64,000 nt of DNA from Alphaproteobacteria bacterium (GCA_025934695.1 JAICWS010000004.1:1-64000), one strand, 5' to 3'; shown: positions 52,860 through 61,836, counted from the first letter of the stretch. A program made the numbers and translations. Notes: generated by a model from the sequence alone, not told the origin.

Positions 52860-54323
52860 ATGTCCTCGCGCAATGGGGGAAAGAAAAGTTTCGGCAGGAC
52901 GCTCAAGCGTCTCACGCTCTGCGCCGCTTTCGCGGCGGCGGCGGGGGTCGGCTATAATGATTTCGGCACGCGGACGGATGTGACGGCGATGGTGACCTCG
53001 GTTGAGCAAACGCCGTCGGGCAATATCATCCACACCGACAAGGGCGTTTTCGACAACCGGACCGCTTTGCTCCTGCAGAAGGACGCGAAGGACGTGAGCG
53101 ACATCGATGCGGCCTTGAAAGTCGGCGCGCAGGCAAAGCTGAATGTCTATGGCATTCACGGCGCTTTCGCGGGAATGTCGACGGACGATATCGGCCTGCG
53201 CCGCAATATCACCAGCGTCACCCTCTTCCAGACGCCCGCGCCGCCCGTCACCGCAACGCCGATGCAGCCATTCCCCGTGACCGCACCGGTGGCAGTAACG
53301 CCGCCGCAGCCCGTGGCGCCGAAGCCCGAAGCGAAATTGACCGTTCCGGCGAGCCTGATCAACGCCGAAGGCATCGATAAGGAAGACTATACGCTGCCCG
53401 AAACCTGCTCGATAAATGAGGATTTCAATTCCATCAGCGACCAGACGCCGCGCGTCGCGCGCGATCTCGATATCATGCGCCGGCTGCCGATTACCGGCGT
53501 GCCGGTCTTCAACATGATGAAGGACCCTGCGAACCACATGCATTCCTGCGAATTCCCCGCCGACCCGAAGCAGTCGACCAGTTCCTATAAGGACAATTAC
53601 GTGCATATCGCGCGGGGCACCGGCACCTCGACGACCTTCCATGAATATTTCCACGCCAAGCAGGATTTCGACGAGGGCGACGTGAAAATGTTCTCGTTGA
53701 CGCAAAAGGACGCGATTACCGCGAACCTGCTGAAGGAAGCGACTGCCGTTGCCTATGAACTAGCGACGCGGCAGGAAGCCATCAACCACGGGCTGAAGAT
53801 GTACGAACCTCCGGTTATCAAGAAGACCTGGAAGGAGGGCAACATCACCCATTGGCAGACCTTTACCCAAGAGTCGCCCTCGACAAATCCCGACAACCGC
53901 AAGGCCTTCGACGACGCCTATCAGGCCGCTTTCGCCGCGAACGCCGGGCTCGATGCGCAGGCCCGCGAGACGGCAGCGTTGCAGGCGGGCGGCCAAGCCG
54001 TCGTGACGCGGCTGCTGCAGGGCAAGGACGCGCAGTGGAACGACGACAACGTCAAGCTTGTGATCGAAAACATCAACAACAACCCCCATGCGTTCCAGGC
54101 CGATCCTGCCGATCCCGGCTATGTCGCGACGCGCGACCATGTCTATGCCGCGCAGGGGCAATTGCCGGGCGGCCTGCAGTTCGTCCCAACCATCTATTTC
54201 GGCGCCGGCGCGGACAAGGCCATCGAGCAGGCCTTTAACCAGATGGGTTTCAAGCTCGAACCCACGCAGCCCGCCGCCCCGCCTTCCGCGCCGCGCACCC
54301 AGCTGCCGGGGCCGGGGGTTTAA
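52860..54323 (+). CDS. Putative exported zinc metallopeptidase (HEYFH)
   Basis: A 487-residue protein with a basic N-terminus and one hydrophobic segment (about residues 18-32), either a signal peptide or an anchor. Residues about 38-120 form a beta domain (TSVEQTPSGNIIHTDKGVFDN) like small membrane-associated domains of unknown function. A Pro/Ala linker follows, then a helical domain with HEYFHAKQDFDEGD near residue 261, a HExxH zinc motif with a later Glu as possible third ligand. It resembles uncharacterised putative metallopeptidase families such as DUF6782 but I cannot confirm this. The C-terminal 30 residues are Pro-rich. GGAGA precedes the ATG. Confidence 0.62.
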   Translation: MSSRNGGKKSFGRTLKRLTLCAAFAAAAGVGYNDFGTRTDVTAMVTSVEQTPSGNIIHTDKGVFDNRTALLLQKDAKDVSDIDAALKVGAQAKLNVYGIHGAFAGMSTDDIGLRRNITSVTLFQTPAPPVTATPMQPFPVTAPVAVTPPQPVAPKPEAKLTVPASLINAEGIDKEDYTLPETCSINEDFNSISDQTPRVARDLDIMRRLPITGVPVFNMMKDPANHMHSCEFPADPKQSTSSYKDNYVHIARGTGTSTTFHEYFHAKQDFDEGDVKMFSLTQKDAITANLLKEATAVAYELATRQEAINHGLKMYEPPVIKKTWKEGNITHWQTFTQESPSTNPDNRKAFDDAYQAAFAANAGLDAQARETAALQAGGQAVVTRLLQGKDAQWNDDNVKLVIENINNNPHAFQADPADPGYVATRDHVYAAQGQLPGGLQFVPTIYFGAGADKAIEQAFNQMGFKLEPTQPAAPPSAPRTQLPGPGV

Positions 54324-54331
54324 TCTCCTTC

Positions 54332-54437
54332 CGTCATCCCCGCGAACGCGGGGATCCAGAAGCGTATCCACGCGTCATGTGACTCATATACGCCGCGGAC
54401 GCGGCGTGCCGGATCCCCGCCTTCGCGGGAATGACGG
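54332..54437. repeat. Palindromic intergenic repeat (CGTCATCCCCGCG type)
   Basis: About 106 bp. CGTCATCCCCGCG at the left and CGCGGGAATGACG at the right form an imperfect overall dyad, each end also pairing locally (CCCCGCGAACGCGGGG). This is a known kind of dispersed palindrome in alphaproteobacterial genomes. It follows the putative peptidase gene and may act in transcription termination. Confidence 0.75.
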
Positions 54438-54446
54438 GTAGGTGGA

Positions 54447-54475
54447 TTGACGTTGGGTACCCCACTTGTTATAAC
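54447..54475 (+). promoter_or_regulatory. Promoter of M20 amidohydrolase gene
   Basis: TTGACG (54447-54452), a 17-base spacer and TATAAC (54470-54475), 44 bases before the ATG, the same -10 and spacing as the promoter at 52788. Confidence 0.7.
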
Positions 54476-54519
54476 TCCCCCGTTTCAACAGTGCATTTTA
54501 TAGACAAGGCAGGGCGCAG

Positions 54520-55866
54520 ATGGCGCATCCAAAACGTCGGTTTTTATCGGGTTTTCTCGCGGCCGCCTTCCTGACGGCCTCGGCTCCGGGTTTCGCGCAG
54601 GACGTGGCGGCGGCGCAGCAGCCGGCACCCATTACCGCGCCCGCGTTGGTCAAAAAGAACGTCGATGTCGCGGCCATGACCGAATGGCGGCACGATATCC
54701 ATGCCCATCCGGAAACCGCCTTCGAGGAAACGCGCACCGCGAAGAAAATCACCGACCTCTTGACCTCGTGGGGGCTCGAAGTCCATACGAACGTCGGAAA
54801 AACCGGCGTGGTCGGCATCTTGCGCGGGTCCAACACGGGCCCGACCAGCCCCTCGATCTGCATGCGCGCGGATATCGATGCGCTGCCCATCACCGAGACG
54901 GATGGCTTGCCCTATGCCTCGGCCGTGCCCGGCAAGTCGCATGCCTGCGGCCACGACGGCCACACCGCCATGCTGCTGGGCGCGGCGAAGTATCTTTCCG
55001 AGACCAAAAATTTCACTGGCACCGTCTATTTCATCTTCCAGCCTGCCGAGGAAAGTGGCGGCGGCGCCAAGGCGATGGTCGACGACGGGTTGTTCCAGTG
55101 GGTGCATTGCGACGGCATCTATGGCATGCATGACTGGCCGGGTTTGCAGGCGGGCAAGATCGCTATGTCGGAAGGCGCCATCACCTCGAACGCCGACGAG
55201 TTCAAGATCACGCTGACCGGAAAGGGCGGCCATGCGGCTTATCCCGCCGACAATATCGACGTTATTCAACTCGGCTCCGACATCGTGACCGCCCTGCACC
55301 AGTTCAAGGACAAGAACACGCCGGTGGAGGAGGGCGCAGTGCTCGCCATCACCATGTTCAACGGCGGCGAGGCTTATAACGCGATGCCGACGACCGTCAC
55401 ACTCCAAGGCACGGTGCGCACATTCTCGGGCGCCACGCAGGACAAGATCGAGCAGGCGGTCAAGGATATCCCGGCGCAGCTCGCCGCCAAGTACGGCGCC
55501 AAGGCGGAAGTCGAATACGACCGCGACGCGCCTGCTGTCATCAACAGCCACGACCAGATCGTGAATGCGCGGCAAGCGGCCTCCGATGTCGTCGGCGCTT
55601 CCAACGTGACCGATTTCGGCCGCACCATGGGCGGCGAGGATTTCTCCTACTTTACCCAGCATGTGCCGGGCGCCTATGTCGCCCTGGGCCAGTGGGACGG
55701 GAAGAGCAAGATCATCCAGCTCCACAGCCCCAACTTCAATTTCAACGATGCGACGCTGGAAACCGGCGCGACCTATTGGGTCGACCTGGTCGAGCGGCAG
55801 CTGCCCTACAAAGCGCCGCCGCCTGCGCAGGCTTCAACAGTGAAGTCTGCCTCACCATCGAAATAG
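54520..55866 (+). CDS. Exported M20D amidohydrolase (hippurate hydrolase-like)
   Basis: A 448-residue protein with a signal peptide ending near GFAQ (about residue 27). It matches aminoacylase/hippurate hydrolase-type M20D enzymes: RHDIHAHPETAFEE, CMRADIDALPI, HACGHDGHTAML, FIFQPAEE and the C-terminal GGEDFSYF. Cys and His in the HACGHDGH block with the Glu pair form the dinuclear metal site. It would hydrolyse N-acyl amino acids in the periplasm. The last 20 residues are disordered. It has its own promoter. Confidence 0.9.
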   Translation: MAHPKRRFLSGFLAAAFLTASAPGFAQDVAAAQQPAPITAPALVKKNVDVAAMTEWRHDIHAHPETAFEETRTAKKITDLLTSWGLEVHTNVGKTGVVGILRGSNTGPTSPSICMRADIDALPITETDGLPYASAVPGKSHACGHDGHTAMLLGAAKYLSETKNFTGTVYFIFQPAEESGGGAKAMVDDGLFQWVHCDGIYGMHDWPGLQAGKIAMSEGAITSNADEFKITLTGKGGHAAYPADNIDVIQLGSDIVTALHQFKDKNTPVEEGAVLAITMFNGGEAYNAMPTTVTLQGTVRTFSGATQDKIEQAVKDIPAQLAAKYGAKAEVEYDRDAPAVINSHDQIVNARQAASDVVGASNVTDFGRTMGGEDFSYFTQHVPGAYVALGQWDGKSKIIQLHSPNFNFNDATLETGATYWVDLVERQLPYKAPPPAQASTVKSASPSK

Positions 55867-55909
55867 AGCCTATAGGCGTTTTCACATTTAGCGGTATATT
55901 ACCTTTCTG

Positions 55910-56080
55910 CTCCTCTCCTCTGGGAGAGGAAGGGGGCCCCGCGCCAAAGGCGTGGGAAGGTGAGGGTACTCCGGCCAACCCGCGTTTATGCGGGGCGAAG
56001 TACCCTCATCTTCCCATCGCCGCATGCTTCGCATGCGCATATAAAGCGATGGGCCCCTTCTTCTCCCTGAGGGAGAAGAG
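55910..56080. repeat. Composite inverted intergenic repeat, copy 2
   Basis: About 171 bp between the M20 gene and the next metallophosphoesterase. It shares end hairpins (CTCTCCTCTGGGAGAG type), the GTGGGAAGGTGAGGGTACT segment, the GCATGC-TTC-GCATGC hairpin and CATATAAAGCGA with the copy at 52562-52751. Confidence 0.8.
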
Positions 56081-56102
56081 ATTTTGACAAAACGGACAAC
56101 CC

Positions 56103-57251
56103 ATGTTCTTCGCGGCGTTCCTCGCGCTTTTCAACTGGTATACCTTCAAGCACATCGCCGACCGGTGGGGGTGGGTGCAGGGGAATCTGCTGCTATTCTG
56201 GGCTGTCGCCCTTCTGTACTTTGCGATCGAAATGTACTGGCTGGCCTCGGCCCTGTGGCTGCCGCATCACCGCGGGGCGCGCACCCCTTGGGGCCGCAAG
56301 CTGTTCGAGGCCGCGCATTACGCCTCGTTCCTGGCGCTCGGCGTCTTTTCGGTCCAGTTCATGTATACTTTCGCGGGCGATTTCATCGGGACGGCGCTCA
56401 AGTTCATCGCGCCGCATGCGGCGCTGGTGTTCGATGCGTATAACCTGTCCGTCGTCTGTGCGCTGACCGGCCTGACCGTGCTGATCGGCCTCGTGCAGGC
56501 CCATACGCATGTGTATGTGGAAAGCGTCGATGTGCCGCTGAAAAACCTGCCCGCGGCTTTCGACGGTTTTACCATCGTGCAGATTTCCGATCTGCATGTC
56601 AGCCCGATGCTCGGCCGCGATTACGTGGAAAAGGTCGTAGCGCTCGCCAATGGATTGACGCCGGACATGATGGCGCTGACCGGCGATTTCATCGACGGCA
56701 CGGTCGACGAGTTGCAGTCCGACGTCGCACCACTCAAAAACTTGTCCGCGCCTTCCGGCGTCTATTTTGTCACCGGCAACCACGAATACTACTGGAACCC
56801 TTACGCCTGGATGGAGCATTTCAGCAGCCTTGGCCTGCGGGTGCTGGCGAACGAGCATGTTGTCATCCGCAAAGGCAATGAGGGTATCGTGGTGGCGGGC
56901 GTGACCGATTACTCCACCGCGCGCTCGAACCGGCCCGACGCCTCCGACCCCGCCAAGGCGGTCGCGGGCGCGCCCGCGGGCCTCGTCAAAATCCTGCTCG
57001 CCCACCAGCCGGCCAGTTTCACGGCGGCGGAGGCGGCCGGCGTCGACCTGCAACTCTCGGGCCATACGCATGCGGGCCAGTATTTCCCCTTCACGCTGCT
57101 CATCCGTTTCTTTCAGCGCTATTACAAGGACCTCAACCGGCACGGGAACACGTGGCTCTACGTGAATACCGGCACCGGTTTCTGGGGGCCGCCGCTGCGC
57201 GCCGGAGTCCCGCCCGAAATCACGCGCCTGCGCCTTGTAAAAACGCAGTAA
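56103..57251 (+). CDS. Integral-membrane metallophosphoesterase
   Basis: A 382-residue protein. The first 130 residues contain about four membrane segments. The catalytic domain (residues about 150-375) has ISDLHVSP, LTGDFIDG, GNHEYYW, LLAHQP and GHTHAGQYFP, the full bimetal set of YkuE-like enzymes. The topology differs from the single-anchor enzyme at 14151. Its substrate is unknown; similar proteins act on lipid-linked phosphates. No clear ribosome-binding site is visible before the ATG. Confidence 0.88.
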   Translation: MFFAAFLALFNWYTFKHIADRWGWVQGNLLLFWAVALLYFAIEMYWLASALWLPHHRGARTPWGRKLFEAAHYASFLALGVFSVQFMYTFAGDFIGTALKFIAPHAALVFDAYNLSVVCALTGLTVLIGLVQAHTHVYVESVDVPLKNLPAAFDGFTIVQISDLHVSPMLGRDYVEKVVALANGLTPDMMALTGDFIDGTVDELQSDVAPLKNLSAPSGVYFVTGNHEYYWNPYAWMEHFSSLGLRVLANEHVVIRKGNEGIVVAGVTDYSTARSNRPDASDPAKAVAGAPAGLVKILLAHQPASFTAAEAAGVDLQLSGHTHAGQYFPFTLLIRFFQRYYKDLNRHGNTWLYVNTGTGFWGPPLRAGVPPEITRLRLVKTQ

Positions 57252-57275
57252 ATTTAAGGGCTTGTCGATTTCTGA

Positions 57276-57305
57276 TAGACAAAACCCCGCCTGCTTTCGT
57301 ATTAT
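57276..57305 (+). promoter_or_regulatory. Promoter of gene at 57332
   Basis: TAGACA (57276-57281), an 18-base spacer and TATTAT (57300-57305), 27 bases before the start codon. Confidence 0.55.
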
Positions 57306-57331
57306 TCATAACGTAAATCATCAAAAGCAGC

Positions 57332-58174
57332 GTGAATGCCATGTTGCGAAACGCCTTTCGCAGAATAGCCAATTTCTTCAAATCCCTGTGGCAGCGGATC
57401 CATCCGCTGGCCGAGGCTGCTCCCGCGACTTCCGGACCATTCGAAGACTATCTCGCCGGGAAGATGAATCCCGACACCGCACGCAAAGTGGTGACAGATT
57501 TTAAAAAACTGCAGCTCCCCCTGCCGCAGGAGGGCGATTTCCTCAAAGGCACCGAGGGCGCGCTGGTCTTCCTCAACCGCTATGGCGTCGTGCTGCGCAT
57601 CGAAAAGACCAAGCCTGAATTCACCGATAACATCGTGCGCCTGGGTCATAATCCGCTGGTCCTGCGCCCGATCGCCTCGATCAAGGCGCTCGACGCCATC
57701 ATCGAAATCTGCCCCGGCACCCACAGCGACAACCGCGAGCGGGATTCGGCCAAGATCAAGGAATTACTGGCGAAAGTGGGCGTGGATTTCTGGGACGACG
57801 GCGCGCATAACATTGGGCGGTTGCCCTTCAAGACGCCGCAGTTTCCCGATGGGCTTCCCATCGTCATCGATCGCCTCGCGGTCTCGAAAATGTCCGAGCA
57901 CCTCGCGCCGGTCAAAAAACTGCTCGAGATCATGAATCTCGACAAGGATCCGCAGCAGCATCTCTACGGCAAGCTGTCGGAGGCGTTCCACGACGCCTGG
58001 CATTCGACGGACGGCGACGCGGCGAAAATCGCCGCCTTCTGGAATAAATGCGCGGCATCCGTCAAAGACGGCACCCTGATTGCGGGCTGGAACGAAAAAC
58101 GCCGCGATACCTACAAAATCTCCGACGCGCGCCGCGAGGCGAAACACTACGAAAGATCTTTTGGCGCAGCCTGA
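57332..58174 (+). CDS. Hypothetical protein
   Basis: A 280-residue protein with an amphipathic basic N-terminal helix (residues 1-25, RNAFRRIANFFKSLWQRI) that could sit on the membrane surface. The rest is a mixed alpha/beta domain with GALVFLNRYGVVLRIEK and LPIVIDRLAVSKMSEHLAPVKK, faintly kinase-like in rhythm, but without catalytic motifs I can name. It precedes an ABC exporter gene by 62 bases and may be co-transcribed. Function unknown. Confidence 0.6.
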   Translation: MNAMLRNAFRRIANFFKSLWQRIHPLAEAAPATSGPFEDYLAGKMNPDTARKVVTDFKKLQLPLPQEGDFLKGTEGALVFLNRYGVVLRIEKTKPEFTDNIVRLGHNPLVLRPIASIKALDAIIEICPGTHSDNRERDSAKIKELLAKVGVDFWDDGAHNIGRLPFKTPQFPDGLPIVIDRLAVSKMSEHLAPVKKLLEIMNLDKDPQQHLYGKLSEAFHDAWHSTDGDAAKIAAFWNKCAASVKDGTLIAGWNEKRRDTYKISDARREAKHYERSFGAA

Positions 58175-58236
58175 CCGACACTGTTGACACTGCGGCAGGC
58201 TTGCTCCAGATTATAAATTCTTAAAGGAAACTCCCG

Positions 58237-60033
58237 ATGTCTTACCAGCCCAAGAAACGCAATCCGCCCACATTGGCGGAGGTCTTCAAATTCCTGAAGG
58301 ATCACTTCGGCGCGCATCCCGGCAAGGTTTTTGGCGCGTTCCTGTGCATCTTCGTGGCCGCGATGACCAGCGCGGTCATGCCGCAGGTCCATGGCTGGCT
58401 GGTCGACACGCTGGCGGCGGGGGTCAAGGACCACCGCGATTTCTCCAAGCTGCTCGCCCCCACCCTCGTCATGACGGCGCTGGGCATCGGCTATCACGTT
58501 TTCATGCGCGGGGCGCATTTCATCAACTGCTATACGAACACGGAGGTGCATGCGACGATTGCCGCGACCTCGCTGAACTATGTCCACAGCTTCGAGACCG
58601 AATGGCATACCAATACCTTCGCGGGCTCGATCGTGACGGCGATCAAGCGCGGACGCTCGGCCGCGCACCGGATCTTCGATACTACCTGCTATGATTTCTG
58701 GCCGGCGATCATCGTCGTGGTGGGCAGCATTTCCTTCGCCTGGGAGCGCTCGGTTCCCATCGCCCTGTCGCTGATCCTCTACGCCATCAGCTTCACGATC
58801 TTCAGCATGGTCGTCAGCCTCAAATATGTCGCGCCCAAGAACCGCATCTTTGCCGACGAAGACAGCCGTTTGGGCGGCACCATCGCCGACAGCGTCACGG
58901 GTTACGCCGCCGTCAAGGCCTCGGGCGCGGAAGCGCATGAGTTCGAGCGCATCACGCAGACTGCGAACCGTTTCGCGGTCGCCGCCCGCATCGCCTGGAT
59001 ACGCGCCAACATGTTGTCGATGATGCAGAACATCATCATCAACCTCGGCCGTTTCGCCGCCATGTACATGGCCGCGGTCTACTGGGTGGACGGCAAATTC
59101 GGCGCGGGCGACGTCATGTTCGTCCTCATGACCCAGCGCGTGCTGGCCGACTATCTCGACGGCATCGGCAACCGCTTGCGCGACATCATCGAATCCATCA
59201 ACGATCTCGAGGAAGTCGTCGCCTGGCGCACGCGCAAGCCGCTCATCGCCAACAACGCGAAAGTGGCCGCCAACGACTTCACCCGCTTCGCGCTGAAGTT
59301 CGACAATGTGACGTTCCAGTACGCCGGGCAGGCCCGGCCCGCCATCGAAGGCTTCAACCTCGATATCCAGCCGGGCGAAAAGGTCGCGCTCGTCGGCAAG
59401 ACCGGCAGCGGCAAGACCACGCTGTTCAAGCTGCTGCATCGTTATTACGTGGCGCAAACCGGCGTCATCAGCCTCGACGGCCACGACATCCAGGACGCCG
59501 ACCTGCCCAGCCTGCGCCGCAATCTGGCGCTCGTGTCGCAGGAACCCGTGCTGTTCCACCGCAGCCTGGCCGAGAACATCGCCTATTCGCGGCCGAATGC
59601 GACGATGGAAGAGATCAAGCTGGCCGCCCAGCGCGCGCAGATCGCCGACCTCATCGAAAGCCTGCCGCAGGGTTATGAGACGCTGGTGGGCGAGCGCGGC
59701 ATCAAGCTGTCAGGCGGCGAACGCCAGCGCGTCGCCATCGCCCGCGCGCTGGTCGCCGACGCGCGCATTATTCTGCTCGATGAAGCCACCAGCTCCCTCG
59801 ACAATGAAACCGAGCACTTGGTGAAGGAAGCGCTGGAGCAGCTGACCATCGGCCGCTCCGTCCTCGCTATCGCGCACCGCGTCTCGACCATCCAGGACTT
59901 CGACCGCATCATCGTCATGGATCACGGCAAAATCGTGGAGCAGGGAAAGCACGCCGAGCTGCTGGCCAAGGGCGGCCTGTACGCGCGGCTCTACCATCAC
60001 AAGGGACCCGACGATACGATCCTCGCGGCGTAA
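58237..60033 (+). CDS. ABC exporter half-transporter (permease-ATPase fusion)
   Basis: A 598-residue homodimeric ABC exporter with six membrane helices (about residues 25-310) and an ATPase domain (about 345-590). Walker A is GKTGSGKTT (about residue 386), the signature is LSGGERQRVAIARAL, Walker B is IILLDEATSSLD and the H-loop is AIAHRVST. It resembles MsbA/ATM1-type exporters. There is no N-terminal C39 peptidase domain and no HlyD or TolC neighbour, so I do not call it the exporter of the RTX proteins. The substrate is unknown. Confidence 0.9.
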   Translation: MSYQPKKRNPPTLAEVFKFLKDHFGAHPGKVFGAFLCIFVAAMTSAVMPQVHGWLVDTLAAGVKDHRDFSKLLAPTLVMTALGIGYHVFMRGAHFINCYTNTEVHATIAATSLNYVHSFETEWHTNTFAGSIVTAIKRGRSAAHRIFDTTCYDFWPAIIVVVGSISFAWERSVPIALSLILYAISFTIFSMVVSLKYVAPKNRIFADEDSRLGGTIADSVTGYAAVKASGAEAHEFERITQTANRFAVAARIAWIRANMLSMMQNIIINLGRFAAMYMAAVYWVDGKFGAGDVMFVLMTQRVLADYLDGIGNRLRDIIESINDLEEVVAWRTRKPLIANNAKVAANDFTRFALKFDNVTFQYAGQARPAIEGFNLDIQPGEKVALVGKTGSGKTTLFKLLHRYYVAQTGVISLDGHDIQDADLPSLRRNLALVSQEPVLFHRSLAENIAYSRPNATMEEIKLAAQRAQIADLIESLPQGYETLVGERGIKLSGGERQRVAIARALVADARIILLDEATSSLDNETEHLVKEALEQLTIGRSVLAIAHRVSTIQDFDRIIVMDHGKIVEQGKHAELLAKGGLYARLYHHKGPDDTILAA

Positions 60034-60052
60034 GCCCTCAAATCCCCCATAG

Positions 60053-60079
60053 TGCCACCCCGGCCTGCGCCGGGGCGAC
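60053..60079. repeat. Palindromic repeat (GCCACCCCG family)
   Basis: GTGCCACCCCGGCC-TGCG-CCGGGGCGAC, nearly the same unit as at 39054-39079, 20 bases after the ABC gene. It could help terminate transcription. Confidence 0.65.
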
Positions 60080-60143
60080 GCCAATGTTGTAATTAAAATG
60101 GCAGTCTCCTATTGTTTGCTGGAGACAACGTCAGGAGCAACCC

Positions 60144-60719
60144 ATGAAAATCTCCATCGTCGGCCGCGGCGTATTCGGCACTTTTCTCGCGCAGGAACTC
60201 AGCGCACATGCGCAAATCACCGACGACGCCGATATCGTCATCATCGCCGTGCCGTTTTCTGCCTTCGAGGACGTCGCGCAAAAACACGCCGGCAAGCACC
60301 TCGTCAACGTCTGCTCCGTTCAGCGCAAGCCGAACGAGATTTGCCTGAAACACTCCAAGCGCGTCACCGGCATCCACCCGATGTTCGGCCCGCAGAGCCC
60401 CGTCACCAACCGCACCTGTGTCGTCACCCACACCTGCGCCGAAAGCGCGGCGGTGACTGACCTTTTCCGCAAGATCGGCTGCGAGATCGTGACGCATCAC
60501 CAGGGAAAGCCGATCAGCGGCGCCGACCATGACGCGATGATGCGCAAGACGCACCTGCCGGTCCTCATGTTCGGCGAACTCGCCGCCCTCATCGTCGAGC
60601 AGGCGGGCGACGTGCCCGACAATTGTTTGCCCACCTCCTTCAAGCGCCTGAAGGCGCTGGCTGAACAGATGAAGGACATGTCGCCGGGGACGGTCGAAAG
60701 CATCCGCAGCAATCTTTAG
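60144..60719 (+). CDS. TyrA-like prephenate dehydrogenase-family protein
   Basis: A 191-residue protein that begins with a Rossmann dinucleotide loop (VGRGVFGTFLAQEL) and continues with VSVQRKPNEIC and THPMFGPQSP, blocks typical of prephenate/arogenate dehydrogenases. At 191 residues it is much shorter than full TyrA (about 280 or more), with a reduced dimerisation domain, so it may act on another substrate. AGGAG precedes the ATG. The substrate is uncertain. Confidence 0.75.
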   Translation: MKISIVGRGVFGTFLAQELSAHAQITDDADIVIIAVPFSAFEDVAQKHAGKHLVNVCSVQRKPNEICLKHSKRVTGIHPMFGPQSPVTNRTCVVTHTCAESAAVTDLFRKIGCEIVTHHQGKPISGADHDAMMRKTHLPVLMFGELAALIVEQAGDVPDNCLPTSFKRLKALAEQMKDMSPGTVESIRSNL

Positions 60720-60725
60720 GGATAT

Positions 60726-60956
60726 TCAGGCTTTCGCGAGGAAGACGGCTGCGAGATCGGCCGCCGTCTTGACGTCGCGCAGGTCGTCCTGCACGAGCCG
60801 CACCTTGAAGTGCTCCTGCATCTCAATCACCATTTCGACCAGCCGGAACGAGTCCGCAACGAGATCGCGGAGAATGGCGTCATCTGTCACGCGCGCGGCC
60901 GGAACATTGAGGAAGGAAGCTATCTTCAGCTTGATGTCCTGCACGGTGAAACTCAT
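60726..60956 (-). CDS. Acyl carrier protein
   Basis: A 76-residue four-helix carrier protein. The phosphopantetheine attachment serine is S36 in VADSFRLVEMV. It is not the housekeeping AcpP (the DSL motif is DSF) and is the last gene of the overlapping operon, with its ATG overlapping the diiron gene stop by 4 bp. It should carry an acyl or aminoacyl intermediate of the local pathway. Confidence 0.9.
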   Translation of the reverse strand: MSFTVQDIKLKIASFLNVPAARVTDDAILRDLVADSFRLVEMVIEMQEHFKVRLVQDDLRDVKTAADLAAVFLAKA

Positions 60957-61519
60957 TTTGTGGCTCCGTAAGAGGCGAGGATGTTTTGCAGGCGGTGGGC
61001 GTTTTCCTTCATGGCCTTGTCGTACACGCGTTCGTCTGCGTCATGAAACCGCTTGAGCGTCGCCATGATGTTGTCGCGCCCGTATTCCGTTTCCATTTCC
61101 TTCAGCTCGCCGCGGATCCATTTGATGTGCCATTCCTCATCCTTCATGATCCGCTCGAGGTACTCCCGGATGACGGGATTGAGGTTCGGGATCTGTTTGT
61201 GCATGTTGTACTGGCGCAGGACGCGTTGCTCGAAGACCTGCGTGATGGCCAGGACCTCCATCACGTTCACGGGCATACCCGCCTCGGTGATATACTGGTC
61301 TTGATAGGCTTCTTCGACCTTGAGCGGCTCGAGCGACAGCTTGCCCAGGCATTCCGTCCAGAGCCAGGCGTGCTGAGCCTCGTCGGCGAAATGCTTGGTC
61401 ATGTCGACCTGGATGCGTCCCGGCTTCATGCCACGCGCGAGTCGGCCGAAAAACAGCGAGCCGCTGATTTCCGACACGCGGTAAAAGCTCAAAAGCCAGT
61501 GTTCGTCGCTGCAGATCAT
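60953..61519 (-). CDS. Ferritin-like diiron protein
   Basis: A 188-residue helical-bundle protein with a complete six-ligand diiron pattern: E17, E47 with H50 (DEAQH), E97 (VFEQR), E128 with H131 (EEWH). This is the arrangement of ferritin-like oxygenases and oxidases. It is probably a tailoring oxygenase for a carrier-bound substrate because it lies between a PPTase and an ACP in one coupled operon (inference). The start overlaps the PPTase stop by 4 bp. Confidence 0.78.
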   Translation of the reverse strand: MICSDEHWLLSFYRVSEISGSLFFGRLARGMKPGRIQVDMTKHFADEAQHAWLWTECLGKLSLEPLKVEEAYQDQYITEAGMPVNVMEVLAITQVFEQRVLRQYNMHKQIPNLNPVIREYLERIMKDEEWHIKWIRGELKEMETEYGRDNIMATLKRFHDADERVYDKAMKENAHRLQNILASYGATK

Positions 61520-61836
61520 TTGCCAACCTCTTCACAAAGGGCGAAAGTCAGAATCGAATTGTCCATTTTCCGGCTCGTATAGCGGAAGACGAGCCGGTCG
61601 TTGCCCGCCAGGCGCGCCGTGCCTTCGCCGGCGCGGGTATCATCGACTTCGAAGTCGGTCAGCAGCAGCCGCGCATTGTCCGGGCAGGCTTTGTAAAGCG
61701 ACTCCTTGACCGTCCAGAGGCGAAGCCATTCGCTGGGCGGCGCGGATTGCTCCGACGGCGACAGGAAGAATCGTAGCATATCGCCGCGAATATCGCGCTC
61801 GCCCTCGATGTCGATGCCGACGCCGACGACCGTCAT
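61516..61836 (-). CDS. Half-length 4'-phosphopantetheinyl transferase
   Basis: A 106-residue protein with GIDIE (D9, E11) near the N-terminus and WTVKESLYKA in the middle, the Mg and CoA motifs of Sfp-type PPTases. Sfp has about 220 residues in two similar halves; only the C-terminal-like half is here, so it may form an AcpS-like oligomer. It would activate the adjacent carrier proteins. An in-frame ATG at 61848 is possible; I prefer 61836 because it forms an ATGA overlap with the upstream stop. The longer frame beyond is antisense-like sequence inside the SDR gene. Confidence 0.72.
   Translation of the reverse strand: MTVVGVGIDIEGERDIRGDMLRFFLSPSEQSAPPSEWLRLWTVKESLYKACPDNARLLLTDFEVDDTRAGEGTARLAGNDRLVFRYTSRKMDNSILTFALCEEVGK

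Noticed and set aside
58237..60033. ABC transporter as the type I exporter of the RTX proteins
   Set aside because: No C39-like domain, no adaptor or outer-membrane partner nearby, and it is over 13 kb from the nearest RTX gene.
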